A stretch of 64,000 nt of DNA from Sphingopyxis fribergensis (GTDB taxonomy: Bacteria > Pseudomonadota > Alphaproteobacteria > Sphingomonadales > Sphingomonadaceae), in contig NZ_CP009122.1 in NCBI RefSeq assembly GCF_000803645.1, positions 3,138,501-3,202,500 on the forward strand, in the 5' to 3' direction. The notes beneath the pieces were generated by a model, which worked only from the letters and a program-made list of their open reading frames with translations, made no database searches and was not told where the DNA came from. Positions within the stretch are counted from its first letter, which is position 1. The number at the start of each line of letters is the position of its first letter. Shown here piece by piece: positions 17,814 to 28,597 of this stretch. A program made the translations under genes and the position numbers.

Positions 17814-19268
17814 TTACTGGTTGTTCTGACGCCCCAGGAAGCGCGGGATATCGACCCCGTCTTCCTTGCCACCTTCGTCGCTTTCGGGTGCCGAAGCCCC
17901 GCGCGACAGGCGCGACATGCGCTCGAACAACGTACCGCCGCCGATCGACCGCGCGGGCGCTTCGTCGGCAGGTGTCGGATCCGCAGCGGGCGCCGAGCGA
18001 TATTCGGCCGGTGCTTCGGGCGCGTCGAGCACGAGTTCGTCCGCGGTATCGTCATAGGTCGCGGCGACCTGCGACAATTCCATCGGCTCTTCTCCGGCAA
18101 CCGCTGCCGGAGCTTCGGGCTCGGCATCGCCCAGCGAGAAGCCGGGGGCTGGATCCTTGTCTTCGGCCGCAGAGGCTTCGACGACTGGCTCTTCGCGAAC
18201 CGCGGGTGCGACGGCCTCTTCCGCCACCGGTGCGGGCGTCGCCGCGCGCGCGGGAGCGAAGGAGAAGCTGCGCGTCGCAGGAGATGCCTGAGCGACTTCG
18301 CCATTGCTGTCGATGCCGGTGGCGACCACCGATACGCGGATCTTGCCGTCGAGGCTGTCGTTGAACGCGCTGCCCCAGATGATGTTGGCGTCGGGGTCGA
18401 CCAGTTCGCGAATGTGGTTCGCAGCCTCGTCGACTTCCATCAGGCGCATGTCCTCGCCGCCGGTGATCGAGATGATAACGCCCTTGGCGCCCGCCATCGA
18501 CACGCCGTCGAGCAGCGGGTTGGCGATCGCCTTTTGCGCGGCTTCGAGTGCACGACCGTCGCCTTCGGCTTCACCAGTGCCCATCATCGCCTTGCCCATC
18601 TCGCGCATCACGCTGCGCACGTCGGCGAAGTCGAGGTTGATCAGGCCGGGCATGACCATCAGGTCGGTGATGCCGCGAACGCCCTGCTGCAGCACTTCAT
18701 CCGCCATCGTGAAGGCTTCTTTGAAGGTCGTGTTCGGATTGGCGACCAGGAAGAGATTCTGGTTCGGGATGACGATCAGCGTGTCGACATGATCCTGCAG
18801 CTCAGCAATGCCCGAGTCCGCTGAACGCATGCGGCGCTGGCCTTCGAAGGTAAAGGGCTTGGTCACGACGCCAACGGTCAGAATGCCGCGGTCGCGCGCT
18901 GCCTTGGCGATCACAGGCGCCGCACCGGTGCCGGTGCCGCCGCCCATGCCGGCCGCGACGAAGCACATATGCGCGCCGTTCAGCGCCTCTTCGACCTGCG
19001 CAATGCTTTCCTCGGCGGCCGCGCGGCCAACCTCGGGCCGCGAACCCGCGCCCAGTCCCTGGGTGATTTGCGTCCCCAGCTGGATGCGCCGTTCGGCCGG
19101 CGAAGCGTTGAGCGCCTGCGCGTCCGTGTTGGCGACGATGAAATCGACCCCCTCGACGCGCGCCGCGATCATGTTTGCGATGGCATTGCCGCCCGCGCCG
19201 CCGACGCCGATCACCGCGATGCGCGGCTTCAGCTCGTCGACCTGCGGCGGGCCAATATTGATGCTCAT
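17814..19268 (-). CDS. ftsZ: cell division protein FtsZ
   Basis: A 484-residue tubulin-like GTPase that forms the cytokinetic ring. The GTP loop GGGTGTG is at 109-115 and VGGAGGNAI at 22-30. After the globular part (to about residue 330) comes an acidic, Ala/Pro-rich linker of about 130 residues, ending with the conserved tail peptide [11 protein letters not shown] that binds FtsA and other partners. The long linker is typical of alphaproteobacteria. ATG at 19268 has AGGGAG nine bases upstream. Confidence 0.97.
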   Translation of the reverse strand: MSINIGPPQVDELKPRIAVIGVGGAGGNAIANMIAARVEGVDFIVANTDAQALNASPAERRIQLGTQITQGLGAGSRPEVGRAAAEESIAQVEEALNGAHMCFVAAGMGGGTGTGAAPVIAKAARDRGILTVGVVTKPFTFEGQRRMRSADSGIAELQDHVDTLIVIPNQNLFLVANPNTTFKEAFTMADEVLQQGVRGITDLMVMPGLINLDFADVRSVMREMGKAMMGTGEAEGDGRALEAAQKAIANPLLDGVSMAGAKGVIISITGGEDMRLMEVDEAANHIRELVDPDANIIWGSAFNDSLDGKIRVSVVATGIDSNGEVAQASPATRSFSFAPARAATPAPVAEEAVAPAVREEPVVEASAAEDKDPAPGFSLGDAEPEAPAAVAGEEPMELSQVAATYDDTADELVLDAPEAPAEYRSAPAADPTPADEAPARSIGGGTLFERMSRLSRGASAPESDEGGKEDGVDIPRFLGRQNNQ

Positions 19269-19324
19269 CAGAAAGTCTCCCTGCAGCGGCGGACAGGTGC
19301 CGCTTCCCCAACCTTGCGACCCAG

Positions 19325-19348
19325 CCGGGCGGTAGTCCGTCCGCCCGG
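19325..19348 (-). promoter_or_regulatory. 8-bp perfect hairpin in the ftsZ leader
   Basis: CCGGGCGG (19325-19332) and CCGCCCGG (19341-19348) form a perfect stem with an 8-base loop in the 152-base gap between ftsA and ftsZ, the only large gap in the cluster. On the plus strand it is followed by TTTTCT, so it could end antisense transcription; on the minus strand it would be a structured ftsZ leader. A GANTC site (GAATC) lies nearby at about 19383. Either role is inference. Confidence 0.45.
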
Positions 19349-19420
19349 TTTTCTATTACCGCATTGCACTATTGTGACGTGGGAATCATCCAAAAAATTA
19401 ACCTTTTCGTCGCGTATCAT

Positions 19421-20677
19421 CTAAAAACTGCTTTTCAATGCGGCCATCAGCCGGTGGAGGATCGAGGTTCCTGCCGGCTTGTACACATCCTGTGCCATCA
19501 TCGGCAGATCGCGGAGGTCGACGGGGTCCGACGCGGCATAGAGAACCAGACCCGCGAGCGTCGCGAAAGCAGGGCCACTATGCGCATCGGGCAGTCCGTG
19601 CAAGCCGCGCGGTCGCCCGACGCGTGCGGCGCGGCCGAGCGCGCTTTGCGTGTAGTCGGCGATGCCTTTGAGGTCGGCGCCGCCGCCGACGAGCACGACC
19701 TGGCGCCCGATGGGACCGACGAAATGCAGATCCTTGAGCGTCCGGCCGATCTCGCCCATCATCGCATCGAGCCGCTGGCGGATCACCGCGACCAATTGCG
19801 CGCGCGTGATGCGCGGGGAATCCCCGTTGGCCTGCGCGCCGGGTTCGAGCTCGATGATCTCATTATTGTCGCGCGGACTGGCCGAGGCCGAGCCGTAGAA
19901 ACTCTGGAGCCGCTGTGCCTGGCTGCGCCGGATACCGAAGGCCGAGGCGATGTCGTCGGTGATGTCGCTGGCGCCAAAAGGCAGCGACGCCATTTCGACG
20001 AGCATCCCGCCGGCATAGAGCGACACGGTGGTCACCGCCGCGCCGAGTTCGACGAGCGCGACGCCAAGGTCACGTTCCTCGTCCGAAAGACAGGCGAGCC
20101 CCGCCGCGATCGGGGAAGCGACGACGGCGTTGACGTCAAGATGCGCCTGGCGGACTGCGGCCTCGAGATTTCGCACCGGGGCGCCGTCGGCCATGATGAT
20201 ATGGATATCGACACCGAGCCGGTCGGCGTGGAGGCCGATCGGGTTCTTGACCCCGGTCAGCCCGTCGATCGTGTAGAGCGCGGGCTGCGCATGAAGGATC
20301 ATGCGGCCTTCGGGATCGATGCCCGCGCGCCCCGCGGCGAGCAGGTCGTCGACATCTTCCCGTTCGATGCGGTGACCACCAAGTTCGCTTTCGATCGGCG
20401 CGACGTCGCTGAGCAGCCCGCCCGCCGAAAAGCTGACCCACACATCGTCGATATTAAGCCCGGCGATGCGCTCAGCCTGTTCGATCGCCTCGCGCACGAT
20501 ATGCTCGGTCTGCTCCATGTCGGCGACATAACCGCGCTGGACGCCGCGGCTTTCGCGCTGCCCCGTGCCGAGCACGTGGAGTTGGCCGTCGGCGGTTTGC
20601 CCCGCGATCAGCGCGCAGACCTTCCACGACCCGACATCGAGCGCGGTGATGATCTTTTCGATGCGCGGCGGCGCCAT
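19421..20677 (-). CDS. ftsA: cell division protein FtsA
   Basis: A 418-residue actin-like ATPase that tethers FtsZ to the membrane. The phosphate-1 motif ALDVGSWKVCALIAG is at the N-terminus, FSAGG and GVALVELGAAVTTVSLY in the middle, and VVLVGGGADLKGI is the adenosine motif. The last residues, ILHRLMAALKSSF, form the amphipathic membrane-targeting helix. ATG at 20677 lies 4 bases after the ftsQ stop; longer upstream frames run into ftsQ. Confidence 0.96.
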   Translation of the reverse strand: MAPPRIEKIITALDVGSWKVCALIAGQTADGQLHVLGTGQRESRGVQRGYVADMEQTEHIVREAIEQAERIAGLNIDDVWVSFSAGGLLSDVAPIESELGGHRIEREDVDDLLAAGRAGIDPEGRMILHAQPALYTIDGLTGVKNPIGLHADRLGVDIHIIMADGAPVRNLEAAVRQAHLDVNAVVASPIAAGLACLSDEERDLGVALVELGAAVTTVSLYAGGMLVEMASLPFGASDITDDIASAFGIRRSQAQRLQSFYGSASASPRDNNEIIELEPGAQANGDSPRITRAQLVAVIRQRLDAMMGEIGRTLKDLHFVGPIGRQVVLVGGGADLKGIADYTQSALGRAARVGRPRGLHGLPDAHSGPAFATLAGLVLYAASDPVDLRDLPMMAQDVYKPAGTSILHRLMAALKSSF

Positions 20678-20681
20678 GGCC

Positions 20682-21620
20682 TTATCCTTCGTTCGACGTC
20701 GCGGCGGCGACGGCATCGACCGCGGCGCGCGCATCGTCGAGCTTCGCGGGAGCCACCTGCCCTTCGTGCGGCAGGCGTAGCACGAAGCGCGCGGGATCGC
20801 GCATATCAAAACGCAGGATGCCGCGGCCGAGCAAACGATTGGCACCGTCCATATGCGCGAATTTGGCGAGCGCCGCCTTGGCCTCGGCTTCGCCTTCAGG
20901 AAGCGATAGCGTCTCACCGCTACGGAAGCGCAGGTCCCAACGGCGGTTGCCGACCCACGTCGCACCCGCGAGCAATTCCTTGAGGCTGCTCGCCTCGGTC
21001 AGCAGACGGTCGAGATCCTGCGAGCGCTGGTTCGCCTTCGGTCCGATGACAAGCGGCAGGTCGGGCATCGTCGCAACGGTGACGGGTTCGAGCACGACGC
21101 CCTTTTCGTCGATCAGCGACAGGCGATTATTATGCTGCCAAATCGCCGCCGGGGTACGCTCGACGATGTCGACGACAAGCGTGTCGGGCAGGCGGCGCGA
21201 CACGCGCGCATCCTTGATCCAGCCGTAGCGCATCAGGTCGGCGCGCACGTCCTCAAGATCGACCGCCGCCATCGAGCGGTCCTTCTGCGCGAGCGCAATG
21301 TCATAAACCTTCAGCCGGTCGATGCGGTCGGCCCCGACGACTTCGACCTTCTTGACCTGGAAACCGGCGCGCCCGACCGCCTGAGCATATTCCTCGTGGA
21401 TCTTTGCGGTCACGCCCGTCGCGTGCGCGGCAATGGCGACGACCGCGCACAAGCTGAGCCCGATCGTCCAGTTGGCGACCTTCTGTAACCGCTGCGGGCT
21501 GATCGGCAGCGCGTTGATGATCGCGTTGAGGCGCGAGGTCTGCACCTTCCGCCGCTTCTTCGGCGCGCGCGTCGGCCGGCGCGGCGGCGCCTTTCCGCGC
21601 TTGATCTGTGTCTTGCTCAT
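20682..21620 (-). CDS. ftsQ: cell division protein FtsQ
   Basis: A 312-residue bitopic divisome protein. The N-terminal ~55 residues are very basic (KRGKAPPRRPTRAPKKRRK), followed by one transmembrane helix at about 52-72, a POTRA domain (VKKVEVVGADRIDRLKVYDI) and the FtsQ/DivIB beta domain (VVDIVERTPAAIW... LIDEKGVVLEPV). It links FtsL/FtsB to the divisome in the periplasm. The ATG at 21620 overlaps the ddl stop (ATGA). Confidence 0.95.
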   Translation of the reverse strand: MSKTQIKRGKAPPRRPTRAPKKRRKVQTSRLNAIINALPISPQRLQKVANWTIGLSLCAVVAIAAHATGVTAKIHEEYAQAVGRAGFQVKKVEVVGADRIDRLKVYDIALAQKDRSMAAVDLEDVRADLMRYGWIKDARVSRRLPDTLVVDIVERTPAAIWQHNNRLSLIDEKGVVLEPVTVATMPDLPLVIGPKANQRSQDLDRLLTEASSLKELLAGATWVGNRRWDLRFRSGETLSLPEGEAEAKAALAKFAHMDGANRLLGRGILRFDMRDPARFVLRLPHEGQVAPAKLDDARAAVDAVAAATSNEG

Positions 21621-22543
21621 GATAACGCTTCCCCCACGATGCGTTCGACCAGTTCGGCATAATCCATGCCCACCGCGCGTCCCTGTTCGGGCACGAGGCT
21701 GAGTGGCGTCATGCCCGGCTGGGTGTTGACCTCGAGCAGGAAGATACCCGCGAGGCCATGTTCGTCGTCCCAGCGAAAATCCGAGCGCGAGGCGCCCTTG
21801 CAGCCAAGCAGGCGGTGCGATTGCAGCGCCAGATCCTTCATCCGCTGCGCGACGTCATCGGGGACGTCGGCGGGGCAGACATGTTCGGTCAGACCGTCGG
21901 TATATTTGGCATCATAATCGTAGAAGCCCGACTTGACGCGCAGTTCGGTGACGGCGAGCGCGGTGTCGCCAAGGACCGCGACGGTAAGTTCGCGCCCTTT
22001 GATGAAAGGCTCGGCGAGCAAGCGGTCGAATTCCTGCCACGGCCCCACGGCCTCGCGCGCGATCGGGTTGCCATAATTGCTGTCGTCCTTGACGATCGCG
22101 ACCCCGACCGACGATCCTTCGTTGACGGGTTTCAACACATAGGGGCGCGGCAAGGGGTCGATTGTAAAGAGGCTTTCGCTGTCGACCATCGTCCCCGTCG
22201 GCATGGGGATTCCATGCGGCACGAGCGCCTGCTTGGTCAATTCCTTGTCAATCGCGATCACCGAGGTGACGAGGCCGCTGTGCGTATATTTGAGACCCAT
22301 CAGGTCGAGCATGCCCTGCACGGTTCCGTCTTCACCCGGAACGCCGTGGAGCGCGTTGAACACGACATCGGGTTTCGCCTCGGCGAGCCGCAGCGCGACG
22401 TCGCGGTCCATATCGATGCGCGTGACCTTGTGGCCGCGCGATTCGAGCGCATCGGCGACACCGTTGCCGCTCATCAGCGATACTTCGCGCTCGGCCGACC
22501 AGCCGCCCATCAGGACGGCGACATGCCACGGACCCCGGCTCAC
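21617..22543 (-). CDS. ddl: D-alanine--D-alanine ligase
   Basis: A 308-residue ATP-grasp enzyme that makes D-Ala-D-Ala for peptidoglycan. VLMGGWSAEREVSLMSG is the N-terminal signature, KPVNEGSSVGV the ATP-binding loop and EVNTQPGMTPLSLVP the metal-binding end. The start is taken as GTG at 22543, which overlaps the murB stop (GTGA) like the other junctions here; an ATG 30 bases upstream would overlap murB more. Confidence 0.95.
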   Translation of the reverse strand: MSRGPWHVAVLMGGWSAEREVSLMSGNGVADALESRGHKVTRIDMDRDVALRLAEAKPDVVFNALHGVPGEDGTVQGMLDLMGLKYTHSGLVTSVIAIDKELTKQALVPHGIPMPTGTMVDSESLFTIDPLPRPYVLKPVNEGSSVGVAIVKDDSNYGNPIAREAVGPWQEFDRLLAEPFIKGRELTVAVLGDTALAVTELRVKSGFYDYDAKYTDGLTEHVCPADVPDDVAQRMKDLALQSHRLLGCKGASRSDFRWDDEHGLAGIFLLEVNTQPGMTPLSLVPEQGRAVGMDYAELVERIVGEALS

Positions 22544-23439
22544 TTCGCCACTCCCACGCGCTGGATCTCCCATTGCAACTCGACGCCGCTCTTGTCCTTC
22601 ACGCGGCGGCGGACTTCCTCGCCGAGTGCTTCAATATCGGCGCTCGTCGCGTCACCGGTGTTGATCAGGAAATTGGTGTGCTTCTCGCTCACCTGCGCGC
22701 CGCCGACGGCGAAACCACGGCAGCCGGCCTCGTCAACGAGCTTCCACGCCTTGTGCCCATCAGGGTTCTTGAAGGTTGAGCCGCCGGTCTTCGAGCGCAG
22801 CGGCTGCGACGCCTCGCGGCTTGCCGAGATGCGGTCCATTTCGGCCTGGATGGCTGCGGGTTCGCCGGACTGACCGCGAAAGGTCGCGCCGATCACGACG
22901 GCGCCTTCGGGCAGTTCGCTATGGCGATAGGTGTAGCCGAGATCGGCGAGCGGCAGCGTCTTGCGCTCGCCCGAGCGTAGCACAACGTCGCAATCGATCA
23001 GGATATCCTTTACCTCTCCGCCATAGGCGCCGCCGTTCATGCGCACGAATCCGCCGACGGTGCCGGGGATCGAGCGGAGGAATTCCATGCCGGCGATGCC
23101 CGCATCGCGCGCGGTCGAGGAGACGAGGATGCCCGATGCGCCACCACCGCAACGCAGGGTCGTCGCGTCGATCGCCTCCACCTTGGCGAAGGCTTTGCCG
23201 AGACGGACGACGACGCCCGGAAAGCCCCCATCACGGACGATCAGGTTCGATCCAAGGCCGAGCGCCATCACCGGCACCGCGGGATCGAGATCGCGGAGGA
23301 AATCGGCGAGATCGTCGGCGTCCTGGGGTTCAAACAGCCAGTCGGCGGGGCCGCCCGACTTGAACCAGACGAGCGGTGCGAGCGGGGCCTTCGCCGTCAG
23401 CTTGCCGCGCACGGTTGGGAGGGTGTCGGTCGCGCTCAT
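22540..23439 (-). CDS. murB: UDP-N-acetylenolpyruvoylglucosamine reductase
   Basis: A 299-residue flavoenzyme that reduces the enolpyruvyl group to the lactyl ether of UDP-MurNAc using NADPH. FAD-binding [41 protein letters not shown] and the active-site [10 protein letters not shown] (Ser proton donor) are all present. The length fits type I/II MurB. ATG at 23439 overlaps the murC stop by 4 bases. Confidence 0.96.
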   Translation of the reverse strand: MSATDTLPTVRGKLTAKAPLAPLVWFKSGGPADWLFEPQDADDLADFLRDLDPAVPVMALGLGSNLIVRDGGFPGVVVRLGKAFAKVEAIDATTLRCGGGASGILVSSTARDAGIAGMEFLRSIPGTVGGFVRMNGGAYGGEVKDILIDCDVVLRSGERKTLPLADLGYTYRHSELPEGAVVIGATFRGQSGEPAAIQAEMDRISASREASQPLRSKTGGSTFKNPDGHKAWKLVDEAGCRGFAVGGAQVSEKHTNFLINTGDATSADIEALGEEVRRRVKDKSGVELQWEIQRVGVAK

Positions 23440-24869
23440 GCCGCCTCGACCGCAGCAGCCAAACCCGCCGCCATCTTGGTGATGTCGCCAGCGCCAAGAC
23501 AGATGATCTTGTCGCCCGCGCCAAGATCGCCCGCAGCGATGCTCGCGGCGATGGCGGAGGCAAGCGCGCCGACGTCGGCGACGACGTTCGCCTGACGGTG
23601 GCCGCGGTCGCGTAGGCCTTCGACCAGCGCATCCGAAGACACGCCGTCGATGGGCGCCTCGCCCGCAGTATAGACGGGCAGCGCGAGCACGATATCGGCG
23701 TCGTTAAACGCCTGCTGGAAATCGTCCATATGATCGCGAAGGCGCGTGAAGCGGTGCGGCTGGACGACGGCGACCACGCGCCCTGCCCCCGCCCCTTCGC
23801 GCGCAGCCGACAGGACAGCACGGATCTCGACAGGGTGGTGCGCATAATCGTCGATCACGGTAACGACACCCTCGCCCGCCGCGATCTCGCCGACTTTGGT
23901 AAAGCGGCGCTTTACCCCGGCAAAGCCGTGGAAGCCCGACACAATCTTGTCGTCCGACACGCCCATATGCAGCGCCACGGCAATCGCCGCGAGCGAGTTC
24001 TGGACATTGTGGCGGCCCGACATCGGCAGATGGATGCCATCGATCGTCCGGCTGTGGCCATCGCGGTCGCGCACGACGACGTCGAAGCGATTGCCGTCGG
24101 GGCCCGGCGTCACATTGGTGCCGCGCACGTCGGCCTGCGCCGAGAAGCCGTAAGTGACGATGCGGCGGTCGCGGATGCGCGGAATGATCGCCTGCACCTC
24201 GGGATGGTCGAGGCACAGCATCGCCGCACCATAAAAGGGCACATTCTCGATGAACTCGACGAATGCGTCCTTGATCGCGTCGAAGCTGCCATAATGGTCG
24301 AGATGTTCGGGGTCGATGTTGGTGACGACCGCGATCGTGCCGTCCAGGCGCAGGAAGCTGCCGTCGCTCTCGTCGGCCTCGACCACCATCCAGTCCGACG
24401 CGCCGAGGCGCGCGTTCGAGCCGTAGTTGTTGATGATGCCGCCGTTGATCACGGTGGGGTCGATCCCGCCCGCGTCGAGCAAGGCCGCAACGAGGCTGGT
24501 CGTCGTCGTCTTGCCGTGCGTGCCGGCGATGGCGACGGTCGATTTGAGGCGCATCAGCTCGGCGAGCATTTCGGCGCGGCGCACCAGCGGAATCCGGTGC
24601 GCAAGCGCGGCCTCGACTTCGGGATTGCCGCGCTTGACCGCCGTGGAGGTCACGACGACCTGGGCGCCGTCGACATTATGCGCCTCGTGGCCGATCGCGA
24701 CCTTAATGCCCTTCTTGCGCAGGCCTTCGACGACGTAGGAGTCGGCGATGTCGCTGCCCTGCACCTGATAGCCGAGATTGTGCATCACCTCGGCAATGCC
24801 CGACATGCCGATGCCGCCGATGCCGATGAAATGGATGGTGCCGATGTCGGTCGCGACGCCGCGCATCAT
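23436..24869 (-). CDS. murC: UDP-N-acetylmuramate--L-alanine ligase
   Basis: A 477-residue Mur ligase that adds L-Ala to UDP-MurNAc. N-terminal UDP site [18 protein letters not shown] loop [19 protein letters not shown], and the C-terminal [10 protein letters not shown] with [12 protein letters not shown] identify MurC. The ATG at 24869 overlaps the murG stop (ATGA); a second ATG follows at once. A second, Mpl-like paralogue lies at 44733. Confidence 0.96.
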   Translation of the reverse strand: MMRGVATDIGTIHFIGIGGIGMSGIAEVMHNLGYQVQGSDIADSYVVEGLRKKGIKVAIGHEAHNVDGAQVVVTSTAVKRGNPEVEAALAHRIPLVRRAEMLAELMRLKSTVAIAGTHGKTTTTSLVAALLDAGGIDPTVINGGIINNYGSNARLGASDWMVVEADESDGSFLRLDGTIAVVTNIDPEHLDHYGSFDAIKDAFVEFIENVPFYGAAMLCLDHPEVQAIIPRIRDRRIVTYGFSAQADVRGTNVTPGPDGNRFDVVVRDRDGHSRTIDGIHLPMSGRHNVQNSLAAIAVALHMGVSDDKIVSGFHGFAGVKRRFTKVGEIAAGEGVVTVIDDYAHHPVEIRAVLSAAREGAGAGRVVAVVQPHRFTRLRDHMDDFQQAFNDADIVLALPVYTAGEAPIDGVSSDALVEGLRDRGHRQANVVADVGALASAIAASIAAGDLGAGDKIICLGAGDITKMAAGLAAAVEAA

Positions 24870-26050
24870 TGCTCTCCCGTGCGGGCGGAGGCCATGCCGC
24901 TGGCAGCCGCACGCTGACTCGACGACGCGCCAACGCGAATGACGTCCATCATCGGCGGCGCGGCGAGCGATTCGACGAGATCGGCGAGATCGCGCGTCGC
25001 GTCGGGCAGGCCGCAGCTCGCGGCACGCGCGGCGGCATTTTCGAGCGCGCCGGGTTCGAGCGCCATGCGCTGGATATGTTTCGCGACCTCGGCCGGCGTG
25101 AAATCGGGCTGCGCGAACGAAATCGCCCCGCCCGCTTCGACGAGGTCGACGACATTATAGGTCTGATGATCGTCCATCGCGCTCGGATAGGGTACGAAGA
25201 TCGCGGGCCGCCCGGCGCAGGCGAGTTCGGCGACGGTCGAGGCGCCAGCACGCGCGATCACCAGATGCGCCCAGCGCAGCCGCTCGGGGAAATCGGCGAT
25301 ATAGGGGGCGCATTCGGCGGCGACGCCCAGGTCCGCATATTTGGCGCGCACCGTCTCCAGATCGGCCTCGCGGCACTGCTGCACGATTTGCAGACGGCTG
25401 AGCAACGCGGGGGGCAGCATCGCGATCGCGGCGGGCACAACTTCGCTGAGCACCGTCGCGCCGAGGCTGCCGCCAACGACGAGAAGACGAACGATGCCGT
25501 CCTCGGGCAGCGGTGGGTAGCCCTCTTCGCGGATCGCGACGATCTCGTCGCGCACCGGGTTGCCGGTGATATGCTTCTTGAGTTCATGCCCCGCCGGATA
25601 ACGCTGGATATTATGGTAAGCGACCGCGACGGCATCGACGCGCGGCGCCATCATCCGGTTGACGCGGCCGAGCACGGCATTTTGTTCGTGCAACACGCGC
25701 GGCCGCTTGGTCGCGCCCGCGGCAAGCAGGCTGGGAAGCGAGGGATAGCCGCCAAAGCCGACGACGACCGCGGGGTCGAACGCGCCGATCAGGTCGATCG
25801 CCATCCGGCGCCCCTTGAAGATCGCGAGTGCCGCCTTGATCCAGCCGATCGGCCCGCCCGACACCCGGCCGGCGGGCAGGACGTGCGTTTCCATTTCGGC
25901 AGGAGCGCCCGGAATCTTGAGCCCGCGGTCGTCGCTGACCAGCGCGACGCGATGTCCGCGCGAAATCAGTTCGCCTGCGAGGGCGTAGGCGGGCAGCATA
26001 TGTCCCCCCGTCCCGCCGGCAGCGAGAAGAAAGTGGCGCGTCGCGGTCAT
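24866..26050 (-). CDS. murG: undecaprenyldiphospho-muramoylpentapeptide beta-N-acetylglucosaminyltransferase
   Basis: A 394-residue GT28 enzyme that adds GlcNAc to lipid I to form lipid II at the inner face of the membrane. [52 protein letters not shown] and the C-terminal [30 protein letters not shown] are the family motifs. A short C-terminal extension beyond residue 370 is rich in Ala/Ser. It starts 10 bases after the ftsW stop. Confidence 0.96.
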   Translation of the reverse strand: MTATRHFLLAAGGTGGHMLPAYALAGELISRGHRVALVSDDRGLKIPGAPAEMETHVLPAGRVSGGPIGWIKAALAIFKGRRMAIDLIGAFDPAVVVGFGGYPSLPSLLAAGATKRPRVLHEQNAVLGRVNRMMAPRVDAVAVAYHNIQRYPAGHELKKHITGNPVRDEIVAIREEGYPPLPEDGIVRLLVVGGSLGATVLSEVVPAAIAMLPPALLSRLQIVQQCREADLETVRAKYADLGVAAECAPYIADFPERLRWAHLVIARAGASTVAELACAGRPAIFVPYPSAMDDHQTYNVVDLVEAGGAISFAQPDFTPAEVAKHIQRMALEPGALENAAARAASCGLPDATRDLADLVESLAAPPMMDVIRVGASSSQRAAASGMASARTGEQ

Positions 26051-26060
26051 TTTTTGGCGC

Positions 26061-27296
26061 TCATTTCTTGTTCCAGTTTCGGGTCATCGACACCCGTGCC
26101 GCATAGGGGTTCCGCCGGGTCAGCGACAAGAGCAAACCCATTCCGATCGACAATGCGATGAACGACGAGCCGCCATAGCTGATAAACGGCAGCGTCATCC
26201 CCTTCGATGGGAAGATCTGCGTATTCACCGCCATGTTGATCACTGCCTGCCCACCGAACTGCGCGATCAGCCCTGCGACAGCGAGGATCAGGAAGCTATC
26301 CTCTTCGTCGAGCAGGCGGACAAGGACGCGGACGATGATCGCAAGATAGAGCACCGCGATCCCGATACACGCAATCATCCCGAATTCTTCACCGATCACC
26401 GAAAAGATATAGTCGGTGTGCGCCTCGGGCAGTTGGAACTTCGCCAGCCCCGCGCCGGGGCCAGTGCCGATGAGGCCGCCCGCGGTCAGCGTCGCATGCG
26501 CCTTGTCGACCTGGAAGCTGTCGCCCTCGGCAAAAAGCCAGATGTTGATGCGCTGCTGCGCCACCGGATAGAAGAAATAGGCGAGCACAAGCCCGACCAC
26601 CCCCGCCCCGGCAAGCCCTGCAAGGATACGCATCGACAGCCCCGCGACCATCACCAGCACCAGCCAGGTCGCGACAAAGATAACCGTCTGGCCAAGGTCG
26701 GGTTGGCCCATCAGGAGCAGCGCAATCACGCCGGTCAGCGCAAGCGCGAGCGGCACGACCGGCAAACTCTGGTCGTGTAACCGCAGCGACAGGATCCATG
26801 CGAGCGCCACCGCAAAAAAAGGCTTCAAAAATTCCGACGGCTGGAGCCGGAACACGCCGCTGCCTAGCCAGCGCTGCGCGCCGTTCACCGTGGTCCCGAC
26901 GAGCGGCACCATGAAAAGCAGGAAAAGAAAGGCGATCGTGCCGTAAATGGCAAAACGCCGCGCCTGCGGCTTGGGCAGCATCGACACCGCGAGCATCACC
27001 GGAACGCCGACCACCACCCACATCAGCTGGCGATAGAAATAATAGAGCGGATCGAGCGACGCAGTCGAGGTCGACAGTTTTTGCGCGGCGACGGGCGAGG
27101 CGGCGGCCACGGCGACCAGTCCGACCGCGACGAGGATCGACACGAGCAGCAGCAGGACGCGGTCGATTTCCCAGAACCACAGGCCCAGCGGGGTGCGGTC
27201 GGCGCGGCTGAGGCGCGGGCCGCGGCGTTTCGTCGTGCGCGTGGCAGCGATCACCGGCCTTTCGGTCGTGGTGTCCATATTGTCTCCCCCGCTCAT
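26061..27296 (-). CDS. ftsW: SEDS-family septal peptidoglycan polymerase FtsW
   Basis: A 411-residue polytopic membrane protein with about ten hydrophobic segments after a basic N-terminus (TTKRRGPRLSRADRTP). Hallmarks are RWLGSGVFRLQPSEFLKPFFAVALAW, GQPDLGQTVIF, and LPEAHTDYIFSVIGEEFG near the catalytic aspartate loop, with FISYGGSSFIALSIGMGLLLS at the end. It works with the FtsI transpeptidase. The ATG at 27296 overlaps the murD stop. Confidence 0.96.
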   Translation of the reverse strand: MSGGDNMDTTTERPVIAATRTTKRRGPRLSRADRTPLGLWFWEIDRVLLLLVSILVAVGLVAVAAASPVAAQKLSTSTASLDPLYYFYRQLMWVVVGVPVMLAVSMLPKPQARRFAIYGTIAFLFLLFMVPLVGTTVNGAQRWLGSGVFRLQPSEFLKPFFAVALAWILSLRLHDQSLPVVPLALALTGVIALLLMGQPDLGQTVIFVATWLVLVMVAGLSMRILAGLAGAGVVGLVLAYFFYPVAQQRINIWLFAEGDSFQVDKAHATLTAGGLIGTGPGAGLAKFQLPEAHTDYIFSVIGEEFGMIACIGIAVLYLAIIVRVLVRLLDEEDSFLILAVAGLIAQFGGQAVINMAVNTQIFPSKGMTLPFISYGGSSFIALSIGMGLLLSLTRRNPYAARVSMTRNWNKK

Positions 27297-28597
27297 GCCC
27301 CGAGCGCCTGAACAGCCGCACGAAACACATCGCCGCGCTGCTCATAATCCTTGAACTGGTCGAACGACGCGCAGGCCGGCGACAGCAGGACGATATCGCC
27401 CGGCTTCGCTGCCGCGGCGGCTTGTTTGACAGCCGTTGCGATGTCGCCCGAGCGCTCGACCCGAATCGCATCGCCGATCTCGGCCGCGAACGGCTCCATC
27501 GCCTCGCCGATCAGATAGGCCTTTTTTACATGGCCGAACCATGGACGACACGCCGCGAGGCCGTCGCCCTTGGCCTTGCCGCCCGCAATCCAGTGCAGAC
27601 GCTGGTCCGGCGCTGGCGGAAATGCCGCCAGCGCCGGTGCAGCGGAAGCCGCATTGGTAGCCTTGCTGTCATTGAACCAGCTGACCCCCCCGACTTCGCC
27701 GACCAATTCCATTCGGTGCGGCAGCGACTTGTAGGTCGCGAGACCGCGTTCAATCTGTTCGTCATTCAGCCCCAGCACGCGGCACACCGCGATCGCGCAC
27801 ACGGCGTTCTGCGCATTGTGCGGCCCCTGCAAGGCCGGCCAGCGCGCTTGGTCAACCGGGTCGATATCCTTGCCCGACACGCGGTGGAGGCGGTGGTTGA
27901 TGCGACTCGCGATCATCTTCGACGGATCGTCGTCGACCGCGACGATCGCGACCTGATCGCGATGCTGCAGGCCGAACAAGCGCGCCTTTGACGCTGCGTA
28001 ACCGGCGAAACCGTCATAGCGGTCGAGGTGGTCGGGGCTAAGGTTGGTGAGCACCGCGACATCGCAAGCGAGACTGTGCGACAGGTCGATCTGATAACTC
28101 GAAAGTTCGAGGACATAGACACCGCCTTCCGGCAGCGGGTCGCGGCTGAGGATCGGCAGGCCGATGTTTCCGCCCATCAACGTCGGCACGCCGGCGCTTT
28201 CCAGCATGTGCGTGATCAGCGCCGTCACCGTCGACTTGCCGTTGGTGCCGGTGATGCCGACCACCTTGTGCGGCGGCAGGTCGCCGCGCGCCTCGGCGAA
28301 GAGTTCGACATCGCCGATCACCGGCACATGCGCCTCGCGCGCATGCGCGGCGATCGGATGGCGGTTCAGCGGCACGCCGGGCGAGACGACGACGCCCGCA
28401 AAGCCGATCAGGTCGATTTCGAGCGGATTGCCGATATCGGCGCCGAGCGCCATCGCGTCGTCGCGGGCTTCCTCGCGGTCGTCCCACGCCGTGACGCCCG
28501 CGCCGCTGGCGACGAGCGCCTCGACGGTCGCCAGACCCGAGCGCGCCAGTCCCAGCACCGCATAGCGGCGGCCGGCAAAGACGCGCGAGGAAATCAC
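27293..28597 (-). CDS. murD: UDP-N-acetylmuramoyl-L-alanine--D-glutamate ligase
   Basis: A 434-residue Mur ligase that adds D-Glu. [20 protein letters not shown] is the N-terminal UDP site, [17 protein letters not shown] the P-loop, LELSSYQID and [10 protein letters not shown] the central-domain motifs, and WFNDSKATN the MurD-specific C-terminal motif. The start is a GTG at 28597 overlapping the mraY stop (GTGA). Confidence 0.96.
   Translation of the reverse strand: MISSRVFAGRRYAVLGLARSGLATVEALVASGAGVTAWDDREEARDDAMALGADIGNPLEIDLIGFAGVVVSPGVPLNRHPIAAHAREAHVPVIGDVELFAEARGDLPPHKVVGITGTNGKSTVTALITHMLESAGVPTLMGGNIGLPILSRDPLPEGGVYVLELSSYQIDLSHSLACDVAVLTNLSPDHLDRYDGFAGYAASKARLFGLQHRDQVAIVAVDDDPSKMIASRINHRLHRVSGKDIDPVDQARWPALQGPHNAQNAVCAIAVCRVLGLNDEQIERGLATYKSLPHRMELVGEVGGVSWFNDSKATNAASAAPALAAFPPAPDQRLHWIAGGKAKGDGLAACRPWFGHVKKAYLIGEAMEPFAAEIGDAIRVERSGDIATAVKQAAAAAKPGDIVLLSPACASFDQFKDYEQRGDVFRAAVQALGA

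Noticed and set aside
19364..20983. Long plus-strand frame opposite ftsA
   Set aside because: Antisense shadow of ftsA with no family motifs.
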